A stretch of DNA of 64,000 bases from Lactonifactor sp050944855 (GCA_050944855.1 JBMNRU010000001.1:186001-250000), one strand, 5' to 3'. Counted from the stretch's first letter, positions 1 to 9,027 are shown. The notes: generated from the letters alone by a model not told the origin. Program-made: numbers and translations.

Positions 1-854
1 GTAAATCCCGGCTGTATATTTTCATAGATAACAGGAGTCACTGTGGTTTCATACATGGCTCCCTCAAATTCATATTCCACTTTCACAGACTGATCGGACC
101 AAGGATGTTCTTCTATATACGCCTGCAGGGCTGCACCATCCGCAATGGGCAGTCCATCTATGGAAGTGATCACGGCGCCCACTTCTATTCCGGCCTTTTG
201 CAGCGGCAGTCCCTGGGTCAGGGACAACACTTCCGCTTCGCCTGTAGGATTATAAGTAAATCCCAGCATATACTTCGTCTCACTGTCCGCATCATAAGTC
301 ATCTCATATTCCTGACCGTCCCTCACATAAGAAAGGGAAAGATGAGAATCTTCTAATCCATGGATGGAAATGTACGTACTCACATCCCTTCCCAGATAAA
401 CATTCCGTCCTTCAAATTCTGTAATTTTATCGCCAGCCTGAAGTCCTGCAGCTTCTGCGGCAGACCCTTCCGTCACATAAGCCACCTCCGGTTCATCTAC
501 CCCCACAGCAGCGACAATAATCATGGCGCCGGCAAAAGCCATAATAAAGTTGAAAATCGGCCCGGCAGCTACCACGGAAATCCGCCCCCAGACAGAAGCA
601 TTCTGAAAAGATCCCGTGCTATTGTCATCGTCATCCTCTCCCGCCATAGCACAGGCCCCGCCAAAAGGCAGCAATTTCAGGGAATATCGGGTTTCTCCCT
701 TTACCGTGGACAGTAATCTTGGTCCCATCCCAAGAGAAAATTCGGTTACCGTAATTTTATTCTTTTTTGCAAGTAAAAAATGTCCCAGTTCATGAAATAA
801 AACTACAATACTGAAAATCAGTACTGCCAGAAAAATTTTCCAAATCAAAGTCAA
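1..854 (-). CDS. rseP: RseP/RasP-type site-2 zinc metalloprotease (partial)
   Basis: Intramembrane protease of the S2P (M50) family that cleaves anti-sigma factors and leftover signal peptides in the membrane. The reading frame starts at a TTG codon directly after the dxr stop, behind AGGTGG, so it is missed if only ATG starts are considered; a second in-frame TTG lies two codons on. The metal-binding HELGH motif is near residue 20 in the first membrane segment. A conserved MAGED acidic segment and AGPIFNFIMA follow. Two PDZ-like modules are then visible (around GLQAGDKI and AGIEVGAVI); many Firmicutes RasP proteins have one. The C-terminal half, with the LDG-type second metal ligand, lies beyond the left edge. 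It is the last visible gene of the pyrH-frr-uppS-cdsA-dxr operon, a standard arrangement. Identification is firm; the exact TTG is less so. Confidence 0.9.
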   Translation of the reverse strand, partial: MTLIWKIFLAVLIFSIVVLFHELGHFLLAKKNKITVTEFSLGMGPRLLSTVKGETRYSLKLLPFGGACAMAGEDDDDNSTGSFQNASVWGRISVVAAGPIFNFIMAFAGAMIIVAAVGVDEPEVAYVTEGSAAEAAGLQAGDKITEFEGRNVYLGRDVSTYISIHGLEDSHLSLSYVRDGQEYEMTYDADSETKYMLGFTYNPTGEAEVLSLTQGLPLQKAGIEVGAVITSIDGLPIADGAALQAYIEEHPWSDQSVKVEYEFEGAMYETTVTPVIYENIQPGF

Positions 855-855
855 A

Positions 856-1998
856 TTACCACCTGCTTTCAATCCACCGATAAGTTTCTGCTTCTGTCTC
901 TAGTATTTCTTCTACCGTTGGATTTGATACTACCTGATGCCTATCCATACATTCTTCAATGATTCTGTAAATATCTAAAAACTGAATTTTTCTATGTAGA
1001 AATAAACTTACCGCTTTCTCATTTGCCGCATTAAATACCGTAGGCATAGAACCGCCCGTACGGGAAGCGGAAATTGCCAGCGGCAGTCCTTTAAAGGTCT
1101 CCATATCCGGAACTTCAAAGGCAATGGACGTAAGAGTTGTAAAATCCAGTCTGTCCCCCGGCAGATAACGGCGTTTTCCCCCGTACAGTGCATATTGGAT
1201 CGGCAATTTCATATTGGGAGTTCCCATCTGGGCCATAACAGCGCCATCTGTAAACTCTACCATAGAATGAATGATGCTCTTAGGCTGCACAACCACCTGA
1301 ATATGATCCAGATCCATATGAAACAGCCATTTCGCTTCCATCACTTCCAGGCCTTTATTGACCAGCGTTGCAGAATCAATGGTAATCTTCTGCCCCATAG
1401 CCCAATTGGGATGTTTCAGTGCATCCTCCACCGTGACATGTTCCAGATCCGCCGTCTTTTTACCCCGAAATGGTCCGCCGGAAGCGGTAATCAACAGTTT
1501 ATGAATACTTTTAGATTCTTCTCCCTGCAAACACTGAAAAATAGCACTGTGCTCGCTGTCTACCGGCAGAATTCTCACCCCATATTCACGGGCCAGCTTC
1601 ATAATAATGTGCCCTGCGGTTACTAATGTCTCTTTGTTCGCCAGGGCAATATCTTTTCTGGCTTTTATCGCAGCGATGGTAGGGCGGATTCCGATCATAC
1701 CCACAATTGCGGTCACCAGAATCTCTGTTTCTTCCATGGCTGCCAGTTCCAACAGACCTTCCATCCCCCATACAACGCGGGTAGAAGTATCCCGGATCCG
1801 CACAGCTAATTCCTTTGCTTTATCTTCTCTCCAGACGGCCGCCAAACGAGGCGCAAATTCCCGCACCTGTGCTTCCAGCATCTCAATATTACTGCCGGCA
1901 CTGATACCCAGCACCTGAATATCACCATTTTCCCTTACCACATCCAGAGTCTGTGTCCCTATGGAACCCGTGGAACCTAAAATTGCAATTTTTTTCAT
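856..1998 (-). CDS. dxr: 1-deoxy-D-xylulose 5-phosphate reductoisomerase
   Basis: Second enzyme of the MEP isoprenoid pathway: converts DXP to 2-C-methyl-D-erythritol 4-phosphate using NADPH and a divalent metal. At 380 residues it has the usual family length. The N-terminal NADPH-binding motif GSTGSIG is at residues 8-14; ALANKETLV, the metal-binding PVDSEHSAIFQ stretch, SGGPFR and the SATLVNKGLEVMEAKWLF signature follow in the expected order. The start ATG follows a short gap after cdsA. The stop codon lies inside the translation start region of rseP, so the two genes are probably coupled. Placement next to uppS and cdsA ties isoprenoid precursor supply to undecaprenyl carrier and phospholipid synthesis. 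Confidence 0.97.
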   Translation of the reverse strand: MKKIAILGSTGSIGTQTLDVVRENGDIQVLGISAGSNIEMLEAQVREFAPRLAAVWREDKAKELAVRIRDTSTRVVWGMEGLLELAAMEETEILVTAIVGMIGIRPTIAAIKARKDIALANKETLVTAGHIIMKLAREYGVRILPVDSEHSAIFQCLQGEESKSIHKLLITASGGPFRGKKTADLEHVTVEDALKHPNWAMGQKITIDSATLVNKGLEVMEAKWLFHMDLDHIQVVVQPKSIIHSMVEFTDGAVMAQMGTPNMKLPIQYALYGGKRRYLPGDRLDFTTLTSIAFEVPDMETFKGLPLAISASRTGGSMPTVFNAANEKAVSLFLHRKIQFLDIYRIIEECMDRHQVVSNPTVEEILETEAETYRWIESRW

Positions 1999-2045
1999 AT
2001 ATTTTTCCTCATATCCTTTTACTTATAAACAGACAAAATGATCTT

Positions 2046-2834
2046 TTACAAAAAAACAGCGGCCAAAAAATAAATAAACGGAGATATAAAAATCACACTG
2101 TCAAAACGATCTAAAATTCCTCCATGGCCGGGAATCAGATGTCCATAATCCTTCACATCCTGGCTTCGCTTCACAGCCGATGCAGCCAGATCTCCCACCA
2201 TAGAAATAAGCGCTCCCACGCCACACAGGATTCCGTAAATAAGTATCGGCTGTTTCAGCAGCAATGCATAAAGACATCCCAGCAGCACAGCTCCCACGAC
2301 ACCTCCTACCGCACCTTCGACTGACTTTTTCGGACTTAATACCGGCGCCATCTTATGTTTTCCGATCAGCATGCCTACACAATAAGCACAGGTATCGCTT
2401 CCCCAGGAACTCAGGAAAATCAGCCACACCACCAATTTGCCGTCCGGCAGGCAGCGGGTCTGATAAATATAAGAAAGCATGACAGCCACATAGACAATGC
2501 CAAACAGTGCTGTCATCACCTGCTGAATGGTATATTTCGGATACGTAAACACATATCCTGACATAAACACAACAAGGGCAAACAAAAGCGCCACCATGGC
2601 AAACTCAGATGCCTGGAAAAGAAGTGCGATATATATCAGCACAGCGCCGATATATCCCATAACCTCCAACTGCCCAAAATTCTGTTCCTCTATCTTCATT
2701 ACCCTGTAAAACTCCTGCATGCCGATCACAGAAATACACAGCAAAGTAATCCAAAGCACTACGCCGCCTGCCATAATCGTAAGCAGTGCACCAAGAACAA
2801 GAACGATACCGCTTAATAATCTCGTCTTAAACAT
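2046..2834 (-). CDS. cdsA: Phosphatidate cytidylyltransferase
   Basis: Integral membrane enzyme making CDP-diacylglycerol from phosphatidate and CTP, the branch point of phospholipid synthesis. The 262-residue protein consists of about seven or eight hydrophobic segments and ends with the family signature: the SAVKRSQDVKDYG stretch followed by HLIPGHGGILDRFDS, which carries metal- and substrate-binding acidic residues. The SWGSDTCAYCVG and SPKKSVEGAVGG segments are also typical. Its ATG overlaps the end of uppS by 8 bases, suggesting translational coupling. The C-terminus is short after the signature, as in many Firmicutes. Confidence 0.96.
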   Translation of the reverse strand: MFKTRLLSGIVLVLGALLTIMAGGVVLWITLLCISVIGMQEFYRVMKIEEQNFGQLEVMGYIGAVLIYIALLFQASEFAMVALLFALVVFMSGYVFTYPKYTIQQVMTALFGIVYVAVMLSYIYQTRCLPDGKLVVWLIFLSSWGSDTCAYCVGMLIGKHKMAPVLSPKKSVEGAVGGVVGAVLLGCLYALLLKQPILIYGILCGVGALISMVGDLAASAVKRSQDVKDYGHLIPGHGGILDRFDSVIFISPFIYFLAAVFL

Positions 2835-3543
2835 GCGTTTCCTCCTTTACACCGCCAAACCGGCGTTCTCTGCTGTTATATTTCTCTATAGCCTTTTCCA
2901 GATCCTCTTTTTTAAAGTCCGGCCATGCCACATCGGTAAAGTAAAACTCCGAATACGCCAGCTGCCACAGCAGAAAATTAGAAAGTCTCTCCTCCCCGCT
3001 GGTACGGATCATAAGATCCGGATCCGGCAGTCCGTGAGTATCCAGATACTCCTGAATGGTATTTTCCGTAATTTTTTCCGGATTTAACTTCCCATCCTGC
3101 ACATCCTTCGCCATTTTTCGTGACGCGCGGGTAATCTCATCCCGGCTTCCATAGTTCAGTGCCAGTTGGAAATGCAGTTCCGTAAAATCCTTAGAGTATT
3201 CTTCCAACGTGCGGATTCCTTCCTGAATATCTGCGTCAAAAGCAGTGGGATCTCCGATCACACGCACACACATATTATTTTTTTCAGCGATTTTCAGGCA
3301 TTTTTTCAAATAATTCCGAAACAGCTTCATCAAACCGTCTACTTCCTCTTTGGAACGTTTCCAGTTCTCCGTGGAAAAGGCATAGACAGTCAGATACTTT
3401 ACACCCAGTTCTTTCGCAATATCACAGATTTTCTCCAGATTCTCACAGCCTTTTACATGCCCGTAACTTCTCGGCATTCCTTTTGCCTTCGCCCATCTGC
3501 CATTGCCATCCAATATAATTGCAATATGCCTAGGTACGTTCAT
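2827..3543 (-). CDS. uppS: Isoprenyl transferase (undecaprenyl diphosphate synthase)
   Basis: cis-Prenyltransferase that adds isopentenyl units to farnesyl diphosphate to give the C55 carrier used for peptidoglycan and other wall polymers. The 238-residue protein opens with the AIILDGNGRWAKAKG motif containing the catalytic Asp and diphosphate-binding residues. It also has STENWKRS and the C-terminal DLMIRTSGEERLSNFLLWQ signature, which closes the active site and binds magnesium. Length is normal. It lies downstream of frr after a 68-base gap holding a hairpin and overlaps cdsA by 8 bases. Confidence 0.97.
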   Translation of the reverse strand: MNVPRHIAIILDGNGRWAKAKGMPRSYGHVKGCENLEKICDIAKELGVKYLTVYAFSTENWKRSKEEVDGLMKLFRNYLKKCLKIAEKNNMCVRVIGDPTAFDADIQEGIRTLEEYSKDFTELHFQLALNYGSRDEITRASRKMAKDVQDGKLNPEKITENTIQEYLDTHGLPDPDLMIRTSGEERLSNFLLWQLAYSEFYFTDVAWPDFKKEDLEKAIEKYNSRERRFGGVKEETHV

Positions 3544-3563
3544 ATGTTCTCCTCTCTACGTAT

Positions 3564-3603
3564 AAAAGAGGCACCATCCATAAATGATATGTGCCCCTCT
3601 TCT
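3564..3603 (-). terminator. Hairpin between frr and uppS
   Basis: In the minus-strand transcript AGAGGGGCAC and GGTGCCTCTTTT can pair with a single bulge, followed by a short U run. It could be a partial terminator that lowers expression of uppS-cdsA-dxr-rseP relative to pyrH-frr, or simply an mRNA processing or stability hairpin. Seen directly in sequence; the function is inferred. Confidence 0.5.
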
Positions 3604-3611
3604 ATTTCTTG

Positions 3612-4163
3612 TTATACGGTTAAGATTTCCTTTGATTTATTTTCGATTGCTGCATCTACATCTTTAATGTACTTATCTGTCATTTTCTGTACTTTCTCTT
3701 CCAGTTCTCTGATCTCGTCTTCCGATACATCCTGCTTGCTCAGCTTTTTAAAGGTATCATTGGCGTCACGACGAATATTACGGATGGCAACCTTACATGC
3801 TTCACCTTTTTTCTTTACGTCTTTTACTAATTCTTTTCTGCGCTCTTCTGTCAATTCCGGCAAAACCAGACGAATGATCCGTCCGTCATTGCTGGGATTA
3901 ATTCCCAGATCAGAGGTAAGAATCGCCTTTTCAATCGGTTTTACCAAAGATGCTTCCCAGGGCTGAATCTGAATCATACGAGCTTCAGGAATTGTAACGT
4001 TTGCAACCTGCTGAAGAGGTGTTGGCGCTCCATAATAGTCTACTACGATTTTATCCAGGATATGCGGATTTGCACGTCCTGCACGGATGGTGCCCAATTC
4101 TGAATTTAAATTATCTAAACTCTTTGTCATCTTTGTTTCATAAACCTGAATTCTTTCATCCAT
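3612..4163 (-). CDS. frr: Ribosome recycling factor
   Basis: Cytosolic translation factor that, with EF-G, splits post-termination ribosomes. The 183-residue length is close to the standard of about 185. Recognisable family blocks are the N-terminal SLDNLNSELGTIRAGRANP helix, ending in the conserved RAGRA(N/S)P turn, the domain II strand GAPTPLQQVANVTIPEARM, and the C-terminal coiled-coil region rich in Lys and Glu (LTEERRKELVKDVKKKGE). It lies 16 bases downstream of pyrH, the standard neighbour in most bacteria. Confidence 0.98.
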   Translation of the reverse strand: MDERIQVYETKMTKSLDNLNSELGTIRAGRANPHILDKIVVDYYGAPTPLQQVANVTIPEARMIQIQPWEASLVKPIEKAILTSDLGINPSNDGRIIRLVLPELTEERRKELVKDVKKKGEACKVAIRNIRRDANDTFKKLSKQDVSEDEIRELEEKVQKMTDKYIKDVDAAIENKSKEILTV

Positions 4164-4179
4164 TTTTCTTCCCTCCCAA

Positions 4180-4875
4180 TTATACTGTAACTTTTGTTCC
4201 GCTCAAAATACCATGTGCCGTGTTCACAATACTGTCTGCTTCCTGCAAGGCAAATACCAGCATGGGCATCTTATGTTCCATGCACATAATAGAAGCAGTC
4301 ATATCTACAACCGCAAGTTTTTTCTCAATCACTTCATGGATACTGATTTCATCATATTTCTTTGCTTCCGGATTCACTTTCGGATCACTGTCATATACGC
4401 CGTCGACAGCTTTGGCAAGTAAAATAGTCTCCGCCTCAATCTCGATCGCTCGAAGTACCGTGGCTGTATCTGTTGAGAAATAGGGATGCCCGGTCCCTCC
4501 TGCAAAGAATACTACCATCCCCTGTGCAAAACATGCATTCGCTTTATCCTTAGAAAACAAGTCTGTGAATGCTCCGCATACAAAGGGAGTCAGTACCTGT
4601 GTCTTCATCCCCATATATCTGAAAATATCGGATACATAAATACAGTTCATCACAGTAGCCAGCATACCAATCTGATCTGCTTTCGTACGATCAATGGTCT
4701 CACTAGTCCGCCCTCTCCAGAAATTACCGCCGCCGATCACAATACCGATCTGATAACCCTCGTCAACCAGCACTTTTACCTGTCTGGCAACCTCTATTAC
4801 TGTCGCCTCATCAAAGCCTGTCTTATTCGGACCCGCCAGTGCCTCACCGCTTAATTTCAGCAATACTCGTTTCAT
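4180..4875 (-). CDS. pyrH: UMP kinase
   Basis: Phosphorylates UMP to UDP using ATP; a hexameric amino-acid-kinase-fold enzyme distinct from eukaryotic UMP/CMP kinase. The 231-residue protein begins MKRVLLKLSGEALAG, the nucleotide-binding loop of the family. GIVIGGGNFWRGR, the uridylate-binding AFTDLFSKDKA region and FFAGGTGHPYFSTDTAT follow. Slightly shorter than the usual 235-245 residues but without a missing block. First gene of the operon, with its own sigma-A-like promoter at 4917-4946. Confidence 0.97.
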   Translation of the reverse strand: MKRVLLKLSGEALAGPNKTGFDEATVIEVARQVKVLVDEGYQIGIVIGGGNFWRGRTSETIDRTKADQIGMLATVMNCIYVSDIFRYMGMKTQVLTPFVCGAFTDLFSKDKANACFAQGMVVFFAGGTGHPYFSTDTATVLRAIEIEAETILLAKAVDGVYDSDPKVNPEAKKYDEISIHEVIEKKLAVVDMTASIMCMEHKMPMLVFALQEADSIVNTAHGILSGTKVTV

Positions 4876-4916
4876 GTTCTATGCACCTTTCCTGTATTAA
4901 TGTTACATTTTCTATC

Positions 4917-4946
4917 ATTTTATCACAAGGATAACTGTTCTTGCAA
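4917..4946 (-). promoter_or_regulatory. Predicted sigma-A promoter for pyrH operon
   Basis: On the minus strand TTGCAA and TAAAAT are separated by 18 bases, about 40 bases upstream of the pyrH start. No other good start signal is seen between this site and rseP, so it probably drives the six-gene operon. Confidence 0.55.
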
Positions 4947-4980
4947 GGAAAACAAGGCTGATAATCTATAGATAGAGCCA

Positions 4981-5021
4981 AAAAAGGAATGGACATCCCG
5001 CCGGACGTCCATTCCTTTTCT
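4981..5021 (-). terminator. Rho-independent terminator of hppA
   Basis: Minus-strand hairpin with a stem of about 14 pairs (AAAAGGAATGGAC with GTCCATTCCTTTT) and a 12-base loop, running into a T tract. It begins some ten bases beyond the hppA stop and separates hppA from pyrH. Confidence 0.85.
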
Positions 5022-5030
5022 ACTTACCGT

Positions 5031-7019
5031 TTAAAACATTAAAATACCGCCATACTCTAAAATGAATTTGCCGAATACCAGGGACACTACCGTCATCAGT
5101 TTGATCAGAATATTGATGGACGGACCGGAAGTATCCTTAAACGGATCACCTACCGTGTCGCCTACTACTGCTGCTCTGTGAGCTTCGCTTCCCTTGCCGC
5201 CATGGGAACCTTCTTCAATATATTTCTTTGCATTATCCCATGCACCGCCGGCATTGGACATAAAGATCGCTGTCAATACACCGGTTACCAGAGCGCCGGC
5301 TAACATACCGCCTAATGCCTCTACGCCCAGCAGCATGCCTACGATCAGAGGAGATACCACCGCCATAATACCAGGAACCAGCATTTCCTTTAACGCTGCC
5401 TGTGTGGAAATGGATACACAAGAAGTATAATCCGGTTTGCCGGTACCTTCCATAATGCCAGGAATGGTACGGAACTGACGGCGAACTTCTTCGATCATCT
5501 TATTGGCTGCCTTTGATACAGAATTCATAGTCATAGAAGAGAATAAGAACGGCAGCATGCCTCCCACAAACAGACCGATAACAACATTCGGTGTCAAAAT
5601 ATCAATAACAGATAACTGTGTTACTTCCGCATAAGAGATAAACAATGCAAGTGCTGTCAGCGCTGCAGAACCAATAGCAAAGCCTTTTCCCATAGCTGCT
5701 GTTGTATTTCCCACTGCATCCAGCTGGTCTGTGATCTTACGTACGCCCTTATCCAGGCCGGCCATCTCGGCAATACCACCGGCATTGTCAGCGATCGGAC
5801 CATACGCATCCACTGCCACAGTAATACCTGTTGTAGACAGCATACCTACTGCTGCCAGTGCAATACCATATAAACCACAGAACATATAAGAAACAAAAAT
5901 ACCCAAACCGATCAGAAGGATCGGGAATGCCGTAGACTGCATACCTACTGCAATTCCGCTGATAATCGTTGTTGCCGGACCAGTCTCGGACTGTCTTGCA
6001 ATTTCTTTTACAAAACGATAATCGCCGGATGTATAGATTTCTGTGATCACACCAATGATCAGACCTACAACCAAACCTAAAATAACTGCAATGGCCGCAT
6101 TGAAATTGCCGAAGAGTGCAACACTTAATATAACAGCGAACACGATAACTAAAAGACTTGCTATATATGTACCCGCCTTTAATGCTTTATGAGGATTGGA
6201 ATCATCTTTTCCTTTCACGAAGAAACATCCGATAATCGATGACAGATTACCGGCTGCTGCCAGAGCCAAAGGAAATACTGCACCTGCTGCCGCATAGGTA
6301 GCCACACCAAGAGTAATCGCAGATATAATAGAACCTACATAGGACTCAAACAGGTCTGCCCCCATACCTGCAACATCACCTACGTTATCACCTACATTAT
6401 CTGCTATAACAGCCGGGTTTCTTGGGTCATCCTCCGGAATACCCGCTTCTACTTTACCAACTAAGTCAGCCCCTACATCGGCAGCCTTTGTATAAATACC
6501 ACCGCCTACACGGGCAAATAATGCAATGGATGATGCACCCAGACTGAATCCAAACAGCACATCCACATCTCCTGTAATAATATATACCAGACTCACACCT
6601 AAAAGACCCAGACCGGCTACACACATTCCCATAACGGCTCCGCCGGAAAATGCAACTGAGAGGGCACGATTCATGCCGCCTTCAGCAGCCGCCTGTGTAG
6701 TACGTACATTTGCTTTTGTTGCTACCTGCATACCGAAATAACCCGCAACGGTAGAAAAGACTGCGCCTGCAACAAAACAGAATGCGGTTGTCCAGCTGCC
6801 AAGTCCAATTCCAACCAGTACAAAAATAACTGCAACAAAAATAACTAAAATTTTGTACTCTGATACCAGGAACGCCTGCGCTCCTTCATGAATGAATGAT
6901 GAAATTTCTTTCATCCGTTCATTCCCCGGGTTTTGTTTCATAATTTTTCTGCTCAGATAAAGTGCAAAGAGCAGGGCCAGTATACCCAAAACTGGCGCAA
7001 GATACAACATTTGATCCAT
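5031..7019 (-). CDS. hppA: Membrane-bound ion-pumping pyrophosphatase, K+-dependent type
   Basis: Hydrolyses PPi and pumps H+ or Na+ across the membrane, saving energy in anaerobes. The protein is 662 residues with about 16 membrane helices. Substrate motifs are present: DVGADLVGKVEAGIPEDDPR, then DNVGDNVGDVAGMGADLFES, and near the C-terminus GDTVGDPFKDTSGPSINI. The GNTTAAMGKG segment has Ala where K+-independent enzymes carry Lys, so a K+-activated enzyme is expected. The start used is the ATG for MDQMLYL: the seven codons of the longer frame before it contain the AGGAGAAGG ribosome site itself. Sequence alone does not settle H+ versus Na+; clostridial relatives are often Na+ pumps. Monocistronic, with promoter at 7086-7114 and a strong terminator. 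Confidence 0.96.
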   Translation of the reverse strand: MDQMLYLAPVLGILALLFALYLSRKIMKQNPGNERMKEISSFIHEGAQAFLVSEYKILVIFVAVIFVLVGIGLGSWTTAFCFVAGAVFSTVAGYFGMQVATKANVRTTQAAAEGGMNRALSVAFSGGAVMGMCVAGLGLLGVSLVYIITGDVDVLFGFSLGASSIALFARVGGGIYTKAADVGADLVGKVEAGIPEDDPRNPAVIADNVGDNVGDVAGMGADLFESYVGSIISAITLGVATYAAAGAVFPLALAAAGNLSSIIGCFFVKGKDDSNPHKALKAGTYIASLLVIVFAVILSVALFGNFNAAIAVILGLVVGLIIGVITEIYTSGDYRFVKEIARQSETGPATTIISGIAVGMQSTAFPILLIGLGIFVSYMFCGLYGIALAAVGMLSTTGITVAVDAYGPIADNAGGIAEMAGLDKGVRKITDQLDAVGNTTAAMGKGFAIGSAALTALALFISYAEVTQLSVIDILTPNVVIGLFVGGMLPFLFSSMTMNSVSKAANKMIEEVRRQFRTIPGIMEGTGKPDYTSCVSISTQAALKEMLVPGIMAVVSPLIVGMLLGVEALGGMLAGALVTGVLTAIFMSNAGGAWDNAKKYIEEGSHGGKGSEAHRAAVVGDTVGDPFKDTSGPSINILIKLMTVVSLVFGKFILEYGGILMF

Positions 7020-7085
7020 AAATAACCTTCTCCTCTCCATTTCATGATATAGTTTTAGCCCCCACTAAACTTTAACATTGATACT

Positions 7086-7114
7086 ATTGTACACAAGCAA
7101 AATAGCATCATCAA
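7086..7114 (-). promoter_or_regulatory. Predicted sigma-A promoter for hppA
   Basis: Minus strand TTGATG and TACAAT with a 17-base spacer, about 65 bases upstream of the chosen hppA start. Between this site and 7147 no coding frame is seen. Confidence 0.6.
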
Positions 7115-7146
7115 GATATGTACTTCATTTTATACAAAAAGCGAAG

Positions 7147-7175
7147 AAAAACCGTCTAATTTTGTAGACGGTTTT
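7147..7175 (-). terminator. Terminator of the arabinan operon
   Basis: Hairpin AAACCGTCTA with TAGACGGTTT and a 6-base loop, followed on the minus strand by TTTTTC. It lies about 75 bases after the DUF6171-like gene and upstream of the hppA promoter, closing the araNPQ-GH43-GH51 operon. Confidence 0.8.
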
Positions 7176-7250
7176 CATTCTAAACGTTATTTTCATATTT
7201 TATAGTCATCAAACTTCATAAAAACACATAAAATATCTGCCTCTGAAAAG

Positions 7251-7529
7251 TCATTTTGCAGAAACTGCTTTCCATTTTTGCTCCACCGCAGGACAGGACC
7301 TTACCGCTATCACCGCACGCAATTCCACATAACAGCCGCAGATCCTGCACATGCCGTTCACAAGATTATCACACTGCTTACATATGGCAAGCCGCTGCTC
7401 ATAAACTTCCGGCGTGGTTTTCACGTCATCATCCAGACGTTCAATATAGTCATAGAGATTACGAAAATATTCCGCCTCCGACATTTCTTTCAGCAGACAC
7501 TTTTTGCAGATTCTCTGATTCTCTCCCAT
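7251..7529 (-). CDS. DUF6171-like small zinc-ribbon protein
   Basis: A 92-residue protein with three Cys pairs: ICKKCLL near the N-terminus, ICKQC in the middle and CRICGC near the end, followed by YVELRAV. The spacing suggests one or two zinc-ribbon-like sites. I recognise the pattern as that of a small uncharacterised Firmicutes family annotated DUF6171; function unknown. The ATG used lies 2 bases after the frame of the upstream GH51 stop; an alternative GTG nine codons earlier overlaps the GH51 gene. No good ribosome site precedes either, so translation may be coupled to the GH51 gene. It is the last gene of an arabino-oligosaccharide operon, which may be chance. Confidence 0.75.
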   Translation of the reverse strand: MGENQRICKKCLLKEMSEAEYFRNLYDYIERLDDDVKTTPEVYEQRLAICKQCDNLVNGMCRICGCYVELRAVIAVRSCPAVEQKWKAVSAK

Positions 7530-7530
7530 A

Positions 7531-9027
7531 TCAGCGGATCGTAAACTGCAAAACACTGCAAGGCGGGATCGTAAAGCTTACGCCTTTTTCGGTAATGGTA
7601 TAATCCGTAAACGGCTCTGCTTTTACTGTTTCTCCTTCTTCGAAGGTATTGTATGCGTCTATTTTGTCCGTCAATATTTCTGCCTCTACCTCATGCACCT
7701 GTGTTTCCACCAGAATACTTTTTACTTCATAGCTTTCTTCTGCGCTCAAGTTAACAACCGTAAGATTCATGCTGCCATCTTCTGCTATAGATGCTGATTC
7801 CGACAGACAAGGAACCTTGCTTGCTCCGGCACCGATTTCTTCTGACTCTACACAGGTTTCCACTGCCATACTGCCCTGATGCTTCTGCAGCATACGGAAT
7901 ACATAGTAAGTAGGTGTAAGAATCATCTTCTCACCTTCTGTCAGAATCACAGACTGAAGAACATTTACCAGCTGGGCGATATTTGCCATCTTCACGCGAT
8001 CTGCATGTTTGTGGAAAATATTCAGGTTAAGACCTGCCACAATGGCATCCCTCATGGTGTTCTGCTGATATAAAAAGCCCGGATTAGTGCCCGGCTCTAC
8101 GTTATACCAGGTTCCCCACTCATCTACGATCAGACCCAGTTCTTTTTTCGGATCATACTGATTCATAATATCACTGTGACGGCTGATCAGTTCATCCATG
8201 TACAGCGTCTTTTCCAGGGTGCGATAATATTCTTCCACATCAAATTCTGTTGCGGATCCTTTATCATCCCATGTATTAGGAACGGTATAGTAATGCAGGG
8301 AAATACCGTCAATCACATGCCCGTTATATTTTACATCCGGCTGCAGAGTTTTCATCAGCCCCTCTGTCCATTTATAATCATCTGTGTTTGGCCCGCAGGC
8401 AATTTTATATAACGGACGGTTTTCATCATAGATCCGACAGTAAGTAGAATACCGGCGGAACTCATTGGCATAAAAATCCGGATTCATATTGCCGCCGCAG
8501 CCCCAGTTTTCATTTCCAACGCCAAAATATTTCACATCCCAGGCTTTTTCTCTTCCGTTTTTCTTCCGAAGTTCTGTCATAGGAGAGATAGCGTCAGAAG
8601 TCAAGTATTCTACCCATTCGCTCATTTCACGAACGGTACCGCTTCCCAGATTTCCGTTAATATATGCTTCACAGCCCAACTGATCGCAAAGTTCCATAAA
8701 CTCATGGGTACCGAAACTATTGTCTTCTGTCACACCGCCCCAGTGGGTATTTACAATTTTTTTTCGTTCCTCTTTCGGGCCGATACCGTCTTTCCAGTGA
8801 TATTCATCTGCAAAACAGCCGCCCGGCCAGCGAAGAACCGGAATTCCCATGGCTTTTAAAGCCTCTACCACGTCCTTGCGGATTCCTTTTTCATTGGCAA
8901 TAGGAGAATCTTCTCCCACGTACAGTCCTTCATAAATACATCTTCCCAGATGCTCCGAAAAATGACCGTAAACTTCTTTTTCAATTTTTCCTTTTTTGTT
9001 CAATGGATTTACAACTAATCTTTTCAC
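7531..9027 (-). CDS. abfA: GH51 alpha-L-arabinofuranosidase (first copy)
   Basis: Releases terminal L-arabinofuranose from arabino-oligosaccharides or arabinoxylan fragments; retaining mechanism. At 498 residues it matches intracellular GH51 enzymes such as Bacillus AbfA, and no signal peptide is present. The acid/base Glu is E173 in FGVGNENWG and the nucleophile is E303 in LIVDEWGTW; RWPGGCFADEYHW near residue 67 is the substrate-binding signature. The C-terminus forms the usual beta-sandwich. Preceded by AGGAGG and 12 bases downstream of the GH43 gene. Only moderately similar to the second GH51 in this window, so the two are unlikely to be recent duplicates. Confidence 0.95.
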   Translation of the reverse strand: MKRLVVNPLNKKGKIEKEVYGHFSEHLGRCIYEGLYVGEDSPIANEKGIRKDVVEALKAMGIPVLRWPGGCFADEYHWKDGIGPKEERKKIVNTHWGGVTEDNSFGTHEFMELCDQLGCEAYINGNLGSGTVREMSEWVEYLTSDAISPMTELRKKNGREKAWDVKYFGVGNENWGCGGNMNPDFYANEFRRYSTYCRIYDENRPLYKIACGPNTDDYKWTEGLMKTLQPDVKYNGHVIDGISLHYYTVPNTWDDKGSATEFDVEEYYRTLEKTLYMDELISRHSDIMNQYDPKKELGLIVDEWGTWYNVEPGTNPGFLYQQNTMRDAIVAGLNLNIFHKHADRVKMANIAQLVNVLQSVILTEGEKMILTPTYYVFRMLQKHQGSMAVETCVESEEIGAGASKVPCLSESASIAEDGSMNLTVVNLSAEESYEVKSILVETQVHEVEAEILTDKIDAYNTFEEGETVKAEPFTDYTITEKGVSFTIPPCSVLQFTIR

